This document shows positions 1-9,195 of a stretch of 33,313 nucleotides of DNA, piece by piece. Where the stretch lies: positions 1 to 33,313 of the forward strand of contig NZ_JADILJ010000041.1 of NCBI RefSeq assembly GCF_017355185.1. The letters run 5' to 3'. This DNA comes from Rathayibacter sp. SD072. GTDB lineage: Bacteria; Actinomycetota; Actinomycetes; Actinomycetales; Microbacteriaceae. The position numbers and the translations under genes were made by a program. The notes under the pieces are model-generated. The model ran no database searches. It saw only the letters and a program-made list of their open reading frames with translations, and was not told the origin of the DNA. The stretch's first letter is position 1, and each line of letters starts with the position of its first letter.

Positions 1-104
1 GCCGCCAGCGCTACGGCGAGGCCGTTGTGCGCGAGATCCTCGGCGCCCAGTTCATCGAGGAGCAGCCGCACGTCCCGCGCGGTCCGCGCGTGAGCGGCGC
101 GTGA
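1..104 (+). CDS. dnaX: DNA polymerase III subunit gamma/tau, C-terminal end (partial)
   Basis: The reading frame is open from base 3 and stops with TGA at 102-104, leaving the last 33 residues. The tail reads [19 protein letters not shown], which resembles the extreme C-terminus of actinobacterial DnaX (gamma/tau, the clamp-loader ATPase subunit of the replicative polymerase). The next gene, recR, starts 49 bases downstream in the same direction, and dnaX-recR is a very common bacterial gene order. That order is a large part of the assignment, because the ATPase domains lie outside the window. Nothing can be said here about an internal frameshift or about the start. Confidence 0.75.
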   Translation, partial: RQRYGEAVVREILGAQFIEEQPHVPRGPRVSGA

Positions 105-153
105 TGCTCCCGTCCCTCCACCCCGTCCGCCCCCACCGAGAGGAGGCGACCGC

Positions 154-753
154 ATGTACGAAGGCATCGTCCAGGAGCTGATCGACGAGCTCGGCCGGCT
201 CCCCGGCATCGGACCCAAGTCCGCGCAGCGCATCGCGTTCCACATCCTGCAGACCGAGACGTTCGACGTGACCCGTCTGGCCGAGATCCTCCTCGAGCTG
301 CGGGGCCGCGTGCACTTCTGCGACATCTGCGGCAACGTGGCCGAGGAGGCGACGTGCGGAATCTGCCGTGATCCGCGCCGCAGCCGCGCCGTCATCTGCG
401 TCGTGGAGGAGGCGAAGGACGTCCCCGCCATCGAGCGCACCCGCGAGTTCCGCGGGCTGTACCACGTGCTCGGCGGCGCGATCAGCCCCATCGACGGCAT
501 CGGCCCGGATCAGCTGCGCATCCGCCAGCTCCTGCAGCGACTCGCCGACGGCGAGGTGCAGGAGGTCATCATCGCGACCGATCCCAACCTCGAGGGCGAG
601 GCGACCGCCACCTACCTCTCGCGCATGCTCAGCACCCTCGGCATCCGCATCACCCGCCTCGCCTCGGGCCTGCCCGTCGGCGGCGACCTCGAGTACGCCG
701 ACGAGATCACCCTCGGCCGCGCCTTCGAGGGCCGCCGCCTCGTCGAGAACTGA
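154..753 (+). CDS. recR: Recombination mediator protein RecR
   Basis: This is a 199-residue protein, the usual length for RecR, which works with RecF and RecO to load RecA at gaps and stalled forks. It has the family order: an N-terminal helix-hairpin-helix ([15 protein letters not shown], residues about 15-29), a four-cysteine zinc motif (CDICGN followed by CGIC, residues about 57-72) and a Toprim domain ([10 protein letters not shown], then [13 protein letters not shown]). The C-terminus [20 protein letters not shown] is highly typical. A perfect Shine-Dalgarno AGGAGG at 141-146, seven bases before the ATG, fixes the start. It follows dnaX in the same direction and is probably co-transcribed with it. 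Confidence 0.97.
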   Translation: MYEGIVQELIDELGRLPGIGPKSAQRIAFHILQTETFDVTRLAEILLELRGRVHFCDICGNVAEEATCGICRDPRRSRAVICVVEEAKDVPAIERTREFRGLYHVLGGAISPIDGIGPDQLRIRQLLQRLADGEVQEVIIATDPNLEGEATATYLSRMLSTLGIRITRLASGLPVGGDLEYADEITLGRAFEGRRLVEN

Positions 754-811
754 CCCAGGAGGAGGCGAGCGTCCCGCCCGACACATGGCCCCTCGCGCAT
801 GCGCCCGCCGG

Positions 812-817
812 TAGACT
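812..817 (+). promoter_or_regulatory. Candidate -10 box for lysC
   Basis: TAGACT fits the actinobacterial TANNNT -10 pattern and lies in the 113-base gap between recR and lysC. Transcription would start near 824, giving a leader of about 43 bases before the lysC GTG. No convincing -35 hexamer is visible 16-19 bases upstream. Confidence 0.4.
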
Positions 818-866
818 CCCTCGTCGGGTCGCGACGGCCCACCAGCCACCGACCCGGGAGCAGCAC

Positions 867-3351
<2,485 letters not shown>

Positions 3352-3482
3352 CGGCTCGGCGGCGCCGTCCGGGCCGAGCGGACCGCTCGACTCCGCGCGG
3401 TGCCGCCGGCCTCCGCGTCGAAAAGCCGCGAATTTGATGACGGTGCGGCCCCCCGGCCGGGCTGCCGACCCTTCCGCGACGG

Positions 3483-3488
3483 TAAACT
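3483..3488 (+). promoter_or_regulatory. -10 box of mqo, leaderless arrangement
   Basis: TAAACT (TANNNT pattern) ends eight bases before the GTG at 3497, so transcription would begin at or beside the start codon. No SD sequence lies between them. This supports a leaderless mRNA and favours 3497 over the upstream in-frame ATG at 3434. Confidence 0.6.
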
Positions 3489-3496
3489 CGGTTCTC

Positions 3497-4984
3497 GTGA
3501 ACTCCTCGGAACCGGTCGACGTCGCCCTCATCGGAGGGGGCATCATGAGCGCCACGCTCGGAGCCCTCCTGACCACGCTCCAGCCCGACTGGACGATCGC
3601 CGCCTACGAGCGCCTCGGCGACGTCGCGCAGGAGTCCTCGAACCCCTGGAACAACGCCGGAACGGGTCACGCCGCCCTCTGCGAGCTGAACTACATGCCC
3701 GAGGCGGCCGACGGCTCCGTCGACCCCGCCAAGGCGATCCAGATCAACGAGCAGTTCCAGATCTCGCGCCAGTTCTGGGCGAGCCTCGTCGAGGCCGGCG
3801 CGATCCGCGAGCCCTCGAGCTTCATCAACGCCGCTCCGCACATGACGTTCGTGCACGGCGAGGCCAACGTCGAGTACCTCCGCAAGCGCTACGAGGCGCT
3901 GAAGGACCAGCCCCTCTTCGCCGGCATGGAGTTCACGGAGAGCATCAAGACGATCCACGAGTGGGCCCCCCTGCTGATGGAGCAGCGCCCCGCAGGCGGT
4001 GGACCCTACGCGGCGACCCGCATCCCGGCGGGCACGGACGTCGACTTCGGCGCGCTCACCCACCAGCTGTTCGATCACGTGGTCGGCAACGGAGGCACGC
4101 TCGACACCGGCCACGAGGTCACGAACATCGGCCGCCGCAAGGACGGACTCTGGCAGCTCGATCTCAAGCAGCTCGTGGGCAGCACGCCCAAGCGCGTGCT
4201 CGCCCGCTTCGTCTTCGTCGGCGCGGGCGGTGGAGCGCTGCACCTGCTGCAGAAGTCCGGGATCCCCGAGATCAAGGGCTTCGGCGGCTTCCCGATCTCA
4301 GGCCAGTTCCTCCGCACCGACAACCCCGAGATCGTGGCCCGCCACCAGGCCAAGGTCTACGGCAAGGCCGCCGTGGGCGCCCCGCCGATGTCGGTGCCGC
4401 ACCTCGACACCCGCGTCGTCGACGGTGAGGCGTCGCTGCTCTTCGGGCCCTACGCCGGATTCACTCCCAAGTTCCTCAAGCGCGGCTCGTGGCTCGACCT
4501 GCCGCTCTCGATCCGCCCGCACAACATCGGGCCGATGCTCGCGGTCGCCCGCGACAACCTCGACCTGATGAAGTACCTCCTCGGCGAGGTCGTCGCCGGC
4601 CGCGGCAAGAAGATGAAGGCGCTCCGCGAGTTCCTGCCCACCGCCCGCTCCGAGGACTGGTACCTGATCACCGCCGGTCAGCGCGTCCAGGTGATGAAGA
4701 AGGACGAGAAGAAGGGCGGAGTGCTGCAGTTCGGCACCGAGGTCATCACCGGGGGCGAGGGCACCATCGCCGGCCTCCTCGGCGCCTCGCCCGGGGCGTC
4801 GACCGCCGTGCCGATCATGCTCGACGTGCTGAAGCGCTGCTTCCCGGACGAGCTGAAGGGCTGGGAGCCGCGCCTCCGCTCGCTCATCCCGAGCTACGGC
4901 TCGACCCTGAACGACGCTCCGGAGGCGGCCGAGCGCACGGTCGCGGCGACGGCCGAGACGCTGGCCCTGGGCGCCTCGGTCTGA
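3497..4984 (+). CDS. mqo: Malate:quinone oxidoreductase
   Basis: Predicted FAD-dependent, membrane-associated enzyme that oxidises malate to oxaloacetate and passes electrons to the quinone pool, a TCA-cycle step. From the GTG at 3497 it is 495 residues, the usual Mqo length. The N-terminal FAD-binding motif is VALIGGGIMSATLG, followed by the family-typical SSNPWNNAGTGHAALCELNY (about residues 44-63). The C-terminal GTEVITGGEGTIAGLLGASPGASTA is also diagnostic. The frame remains open back to ATG 3434, but those 21 extra codons read through the promoter and look non-coding. It stands alone, with its own leaderless promoter. Confidence 0.95.
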   Translation: MNSSEPVDVALIGGGIMSATLGALLTTLQPDWTIAAYERLGDVAQESSNPWNNAGTGHAALCELNYMPEAADGSVDPAKAIQINEQFQISRQFWASLVEAGAIREPSSFINAAPHMTFVHGEANVEYLRKRYEALKDQPLFAGMEFTESIKTIHEWAPLLMEQRPAGGGPYAATRIPAGTDVDFGALTHQLFDHVVGNGGTLDTGHEVTNIGRRKDGLWQLDLKQLVGSTPKRVLARFVFVGAGGGALHLLQKSGIPEIKGFGGFPISGQFLRTDNPEIVARHQAKVYGKAAVGAPPMSVPHLDTRVVDGEASLLFGPYAGFTPKFLKRGSWLDLPLSIRPHNIGPMLAVARDNLDLMKYLLGEVVAGRGKKMKALREFLPTARSEDWYLITAGQRVQVMKKDEKKGGVLQFGTEVITGGEGTIAGLLGASPGASTAVPIMLDVLKRCFPDELKGWEPRLRSLIPSYGSTLNDAPEAAERTVAATAETLALGASV

Positions 4985-5035
4985 GCTCCGCTCTCCGCGG
5001 CCGGTCGCGATCCCGCGCCGATCGGCCCGGAGGGT

Positions 5036-5051
5036 TCGAACATATGTTCTA
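5036..5051 (+). promoter_or_regulatory. LexA (SOS) operator over the promoter of the radical SAM gene
   Basis: TCGAACATATGTTCTA contains the perfect 12-base palindrome GAACATATGTTC (5038-5049), which matches the Gram-positive and actinobacterial LexA box (CGAAC-N4-GTTCG type) with one outer base changed. It overlaps TCTAAT at 5048-5053, a five-of-six match to TATAAT placed six bases before the ATG at 5060. A bound repressor would therefore cover the -10 region. The SOS role is inferred from motif and position. Confidence 0.8.
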
Positions 5052-5059
5052 ATTGCTCC

Positions 5060-6178
5060 ATGAGGTGGAGCGGGCAGTCGATGAGCGCGGCCGACGAGAG
5101 CGCCCTGCCCGGCCTCGTGCGGCTGACGGATCTGGTGCGGACGACCCGCACCCCCGAGTTCGACGGCATCACGTTCTACGAGGTGCTGGCGAAGTCGGCG
5201 CTCAACCGGGTGCACACGTCGTCCAAGATGCCGTTCGGCTGGACCATCAACCCGATGCGCGGGTGCACCCACGCCTGCACCTACTGCTTCGCCCGCCCGA
5301 CCCACGAGTACCTCGAGTTCGACGGCGGCCGCGACTTCGACTCCCAGATCGTGGTGAAGGTCAACGTCGCCGAGGTGCTCACGCGCGAGCTCGCCCGGCC
5401 GAGCTGGGAGCGCCATCCGGTGGCCCTGGGCACCAACACCGATCCGTACCAGCGGGCGGAGGGGCGCTACCGTCTGATGCCGGGCATCATCGCGGCCCTC
5501 GCGGCGTCCGGCACGCCGCTCTCGATCCTCACCAAGGGCACGCTCCTCCGTCGCGATCTGCCGCTGCTGAAGGAGGCGGCGGAGCACGTCCCCGTCGACC
5601 TCGGGGTCTCCATCGCCGTCTACGACGAGGACCTCCAGCGCTCCGTCGAGCCCGGTGCGCCCACCGCCGCGGCCAGACTCGCCACGGTCACCGCCGCGCG
5701 CGAGGCCGGATTCGACTGCTCGGTGTTCCTGATGCCGATCCTCCCGTTCCTCACCGACACGACGGCCCATCTGGACGCGTCGCTGCGGGCGTGCCGCGAG
5801 GCGGGGGCGACGTCGATCCTGTACTCCACGCTCTACCTCAAGCCCGGGGTGAAGGAGTGGTTCCTCCAGTGGCTGGCGCACGAGCACCCCGAGCTGCTCG
5901 ACCGCTACCGCTCCCTCTATCCCGGCGGCTCGGCCTACGCCCCGAAGGAGTACCGGCGCTGGCTGGCCGATCGCATGCGCCCTCTGATGCGCGCCCACCG
6001 CCTCGAACAGGGGAGGGAGGATCCGGCGACCGGCTCCGTGCGCTCGTCCGGTCTCGGGATGCTGAAGGTGCTCGGCGGCGACCGTCGGCCGCTCCAGCAC
6101 GGCGGCCTGCTCGCCGAGGAGCTCGGAGCCGAGCGTGCGGCGATCCTGCCGGGAGTCGGTCAGCCGACCCTCTTCTGA
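5060..6178 (+). CDS. Rv2578c-family radical SAM protein (spore photoproduct lyase-like)
   Basis: This 372-residue protein carries the radical SAM cluster motif C69-x3-C73-x2-C76 in GCTHACTYCFARPTHEY, which binds a 4Fe-4S cluster to cleave S-adenosylmethionine. The following ALGTNTDPYQRAEGRYRLMPG and SILTKGTLLRRDL blocks are typical of the Rv2578c/SplB-like family. The substrate is not established; a DNA-repair role is suggested by the LexA-type operator over its promoter. The MRW start at 5060 is kept because this family commonly begins that way and the -10 lies six bases upstream. ATG 5081, with AGGTGGAG at 5063-5070, is an alternative. The extreme C-terminus is QPTLF, which resembles a sliding-clamp-binding pentapeptide. 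Confidence 0.85.
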   Translation: MRWSGQSMSAADESALPGLVRLTDLVRTTRTPEFDGITFYEVLAKSALNRVHTSSKMPFGWTINPMRGCTHACTYCFARPTHEYLEFDGGRDFDSQIVVKVNVAEVLTRELARPSWERHPVALGTNTDPYQRAEGRYRLMPGIIAALAASGTPLSILTKGTLLRRDLPLLKEAAEHVPVDLGVSIAVYDEDLQRSVEPGAPTAAARLATVTAAREAGFDCSVFLMPILPFLTDTTAHLDASLRACREAGATSILYSTLYLKPGVKEWFLQWLAHEHPELLDRYRSLYPGGSAYAPKEYRRWLADRMRPLMRAHRLEQGREDPATGSVRSSGLGMLKVLGGDRRPLQHGGLLAEELGAERAAILPGVGQPTLF

Positions 6179-6193
6179 CCCCCGTCGCGCCGA

Positions 6194-6199
6194 TAGGAT
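6194..6199 (+). promoter_or_regulatory. -10 box of the response regulator gene, leaderless
   Basis: TAGGAT followed by six bases (CGACCC) and then ATG at 6206. The spacing puts the transcription start on the start codon, and no SD is present. It lies 15 bases after the stop of the radical SAM gene, so the regulator has its own promoter. Confidence 0.6.
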
Positions 6200-6205
6200 C
6201 GACCC

Positions 6206-6910
6206 ATGGTGACCCGCTCCGGCGAGCCCTCGCCCGGCTCCTCCGCTCGGAGCGCCGACGACGAGCCCCGCCGCGCCGTGCGCCTCGGGATCCTCGACGA
6301 CCACGAGCTCCTCCTCGACAGCATGAGCAGCTGGATCGCGGCCAACGCGCCCGACTTCGACCTCGTCGTCAGCGCCGGCACCTGGATGGAGCTCGTCACG
6401 AGCACCGTGTTCCCGACCCAGGTCGTCATCATGGACTTCGAGCTGAGCGAGCCGATCTCGATCGAGGCGCGGATCCGGACCTGCCGCGCCGCGGGGGCGA
6501 CCGTGATCGTGCTGTCCGAGCGCGAGGACGACGAGGTCCGCGACCGCTGCCTGCGCGCGGGAGCGGCCAGGCACCTCACCAAGTCCCAGCCCATGCGCGA
6601 CGTGATGGAGAGTGCGCGCTCCGCGATGGAGATGCGCTCGAACGCCGGATCCGCGACGCAGTGGCGCCCGCTGCCCATCGGGGTCGCGGCGCAGCAGCGC
6701 CCGAAGCTGAGCGCGGGGGAGCTGGAGGCGCTCCGGCTGTACGTCGGCGGCTCCAGCACGCCGGAGGTCGCCGCCGCGATGAACGTGCGGTTCGAGACCG
6801 CGAAGACCTATCTGCGCCGTGTGCGCCAGAAGTACGCCAAGGTGGGCCGACCCGCGAGCCGCCGGGCGGAGCTCATCCGGCGCGCCGCCGAGGACGGATT
6901 CCTCGAGTGA
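6206..6910 (+). CDS. Orphan NarL/LuxR-type response regulator
   Basis: A 234-residue two-domain regulator. The receiver domain (about residues 28-140) begins RLGILDDHELLLDSM with the acidic pair, has the predicted phospho-acceptor aspartate in VVIMDFEL (about residue 76) and the conserved lysine in ARHLTKSQ. The C-terminal LuxR-type helix-turn-helix (about residues 170-232) contains LSAGELEALRLYVGGSSTPEVA. It departs from the usual LT-x-RE-x-EVL start of such domains. No histidine kinase gene is adjacent, so partner and targets are unknown. The start is supported by the leaderless -10 box; an alternative GTG (codon 2) directly follows the ATG. Confidence 0.85.
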   Translation: MVTRSGEPSPGSSARSADDEPRRAVRLGILDDHELLLDSMSSWIAANAPDFDLVVSAGTWMELVTSTVFPTQVVIMDFELSEPISIEARIRTCRAAGATVIVLSEREDDEVRDRCLRAGAARHLTKSQPMRDVMESARSAMEMRSNAGSATQWRPLPIGVAAQQRPKLSAGELEALRLYVGGSSTPEVAAAMNVRFETAKTYLRRVRQKYAKVGRPASRRAELIRRAAEDGFLE

Positions 6911-6944
6911 GCCGCGCCCCCCGCACCAGCACCGAGGAGACCTG

Positions 6945-7553
6945 ATGGCCAAGCTGTACTTCCGCTACGGAGCGATGAACAGCGGCAAGAGCACGTCGCT
7001 CCTGCAGGCCGCGCACAACTACGAGGAGCGCGGCCACCGCGTCCTGCTGGCCAAGCCGTCGGTCGACACGAAGGGCGAGGAGCTCATCGTGTCGCGACTC
7101 GGCGTGACCCGTCCGGTGGACATCCTCTTCCGGCCGGACGAGGACCCGGTGGCCGTCTTCACCGCCGCGCGCGCCCGCACCCTGGCCGAGTCGGCGCGCG
7201 ATGTGAGCGCCCTCCTCGTCGACGAGGCGCAGTTCCTGCCCGAGTCCCACGTCGACGATCTGCTGCGGATCGCGATCCTCGAGAACGTGCCGGTCCTGGC
7301 CTACGGCATCCGCACCGACTTCCGGACCGCCGCGTTCCCGGGCAGCAGGCGCCTCCTCGAGATCGCGCACAGCCTCGAGGAGCTGAAGACGATCTGCCGG
7401 TGCGGGCGCAAAGCGATCTTCAACGGGCGCGTCGTGGACGGCCGCTTCGTCTTCGACGGCGACCAGGTCGCCATCGACGGCGCGTCCGTCACCTACGAGT
7501 CGCTCTGCGGATCCTGCTACCTGCAGGAGAGCCGCGGCCGGCTGCGCGGCTGA
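6945..7553 (+). CDS. tdk: Thymidine kinase
   Basis: This 202-residue type II thymidine kinase phosphorylates thymidine to dTMP in pyrimidine salvage. The P-loop is GAMNSGKST (K15), the Walker B/catalytic stretch is LLVDEAQFL (about residues 86-94), and the lasso region holds a four-cysteine zinc site, CRCGRKA plus LCGSCY. The ATG at 6945 is chosen because GAGGAGA sits at 6934-6940, four bases before it, and MAKLYFRYGAMNSGKS is the standard start. It follows the response regulator by 34 bases in the same direction and may be read from that gene's promoter. Confidence 0.96.
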   Translation: MAKLYFRYGAMNSGKSTSLLQAAHNYEERGHRVLLAKPSVDTKGEELIVSRLGVTRPVDILFRPDEDPVAVFTAARARTLAESARDVSALLVDEAQFLPESHVDDLLRIAILENVPVLAYGIRTDFRTAAFPGSRRLLEIAHSLEELKTICRCGRKAIFNGRVVDGRFVFDGDQVAIDGASVTYESLCGSCYLQESRGRLRG

Positions 7554-7605
7554 GTCCCCGAGGCATCCTCGCTGTCGCGTCACCCACGCGAAACGAACTA
7601 GTGGG

Positions 7606-7611
7606 TAGCCT
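7606..7611 (+). promoter_or_regulatory. -10 box of the polysaccharide operon with overlapping inverted repeat
   Basis: TAGCCT lies seven bases before GTG 7619, suggesting a leaderless start for the sugar transferase. An inverted repeat, ACCCAC (7582-7587) and GTGGGT (7601-7606) with a 13-base spacer, touches the first base of this -10. It could be an operator, though six-base arms can arise by chance. No canonical -35 is visible. Confidence 0.5.
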
Positions 7612-7618
7612 TGCGGGC

Positions 7619-9163
7619 GTGACATCACCGGAAACGGAACTACGCCTTTCGGAGCACGAGGAGAGGTCGGGGGGATCGATGGCGGCGCAGGAGACCACTC
7701 CGAAGCGCGGAACGTCCTGGGAGCAGGAGTACCGTCGGCGACTGCTGGCGACGGACATCGTCGCGATCCTCGTCTCCGTCCTCGGCACCCAGCTCTTCTG
7801 GTTCGACCTCGACCTGGGCTCCGACGTCGGGTTCAACAACCCCGTCGAGATCCCCATCACGTACGCGTGGGTCTCCGTCATCCTGGTGCTCGGCTGGCTC
7901 ATCGCCCTGCAGGTCTTCGACACCCGCGACCGGCGGATCATCGGCACCGGCTACGCCGAGTACCGGCGCATCGTCGACGCCTCGATCTGGCTGTTCGGCA
8001 TCGTGGCGATCATCGCCTACCTCCTGCAGATCCTCCTCGCGCGCGGCTACATCGTCACCGCCTTCCCCGCCGGGATCCTCCTCATCTGCGTCGGCCGTCT
8101 CTCCTGGCGCGCCTGGCTCACCCGGCAGCGCCGCCAGGGCCGCTTCGCCAACCAGGTCGTGCTCCTGGGCTCGCGGGCGAGCGTCCTGCACACCGCCCGC
8201 GAGCTGCGCCGCGGCACCGAGGCGGGCTACAAGCTCGTCGGCGCGGTCTCGACCTCGCCGGGGGGAGCCGAGGCGCTCCTCGCCGACGACGAGCTGACGG
8301 GCCTCGCGGTCCACGGCTTCACCGGAGTGGACGGCGTCCGCGCCGTCATGGATGCGACCGGCGCCGACACGGTGGTCGTCACCAGCTCGGACGAGCTCGC
8401 CCCCCAGCGCATCCGCGAGCTCAGCTGGACGCTGGAACCCGGCCGCGAGCACCTCGTCGTGGCCCCCAGCCTCACCGACATCGGCGGCCCCCGGATCCAC
8501 ACCCGCCCGGTCGCGGGTCTGCCGCTCATCCACGTCGAGACGCCGCGCTTCGACGGGCGCCAGCGCTTCGCCAAGCGGCTCTTCGACATCGCCGCGTCGA
8601 CACTCCTGATCATCCTGAGCGCCCCGGTGCTCATCGTCGTCGCCGTCCTCGTCAAGACGACGAGCCCCGGACCGATCCTCTTCCGCCAGGAGCGGATCGG
8701 GCTGAACGGCGCCACCTTCGAGATGCTCAAGTTCCGCTCGATGGTGGTCGACGCCGAGGCCCGCCTCGCCTCGCTGGCCGCTCAGCAGCGCGACGAGGGC
8801 AACAGCATCCTGTTCAAGATGGCCAAGGACCCGCGCGTCACCAAGGTCGGCGCCGTGCTGCGCCGCTTCAGCCTCGACGAGCTGCCCCAGTTCCTCAACG
8901 TCTTCCGCGGCGACATGTCGCTCATCGGACCGCGCCCGCCCCTGGCGCGCGAGGTCGAGCAGTACGAGGAGCACGTGCACCGCCGCTTCCTCATGAAGCC
9001 GGGGATCACGGGCCTCTGGCAGGTCAGCGGTCGCTCCAACCTGTCGTGGGAGGACACCGTCCGCCTCGACCTCTACTACGTCGAGAACTGGTCGATGACG
9101 GGCGACCTGATCATCCTCTTCAAGACGGCGCGTGCCGTGCTCGCCCGAGACGGCGCGTATTGA
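7619..9163 (+). CDS. Polyprenyl-phosphate sugar-phosphate transferase (WbaP/WcaJ type)
   Basis: Predicted to move a sugar-1-phosphate from a nucleotide sugar onto undecaprenyl phosphate, the first step of exopolysaccharide repeat-unit assembly at the membrane. The N-terminal half has four hydrophobic segments (roughly residues 35-55, 80-100, 120-145, 150-165) and a Rossmann-like CoA-binding-like domain. A further membrane segment (TLLIILSAPVLIVVAVLV) leads into the catalytic domain with KFRSMVVDAE, LRRFSLDELPQFLNV, MSLIGPRPPL and the end FKTARAVL. From GTG 7619 it has 514 residues. ATG 7679 with a GGGGGG stretch upstream is an alternative start, but the -10 box seven bases before 7619 favours the longer form. 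It opens the polysaccharide block. Confidence 0.93.
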   Translation: MTSPETELRLSEHEERSGGSMAAQETTPKRGTSWEQEYRRRLLATDIVAILVSVLGTQLFWFDLDLGSDVGFNNPVEIPITYAWVSVILVLGWLIALQVFDTRDRRIIGTGYAEYRRIVDASIWLFGIVAIIAYLLQILLARGYIVTAFPAGILLICVGRLSWRAWLTRQRRQGRFANQVVLLGSRASVLHTARELRRGTEAGYKLVGAVSTSPGGAEALLADDELTGLAVHGFTGVDGVRAVMDATGADTVVVTSSDELAPQRIRELSWTLEPGREHLVVAPSLTDIGGPRIHTRPVAGLPLIHVETPRFDGRQRFAKRLFDIAASTLLIILSAPVLIVVAVLVKTTSPGPILFRQERIGLNGATFEMLKFRSMVVDAEARLASLAAQQRDEGNSILFKMAKDPRVTKVGAVLRRFSLDELPQFLNVFRGDMSLIGPRPPLAREVEQYEEHVHRRFLMKPGITGLWQVSGRSNLSWEDTVRLDLYYVENWSMTGDLIILFKTARAVLARDGAY

Positions 9164-9195
9164 GCGGCTCGTACCACGCGACTCCGGAGCGGAGC

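Noticed and set aside
3434-3496. Upstream ATG as start of mqo
   Set aside because: The extra 21 codons cover the -10 box and have no SD; GTG 3497 is eight bases from TAAACT and gives the normal N-terminus.
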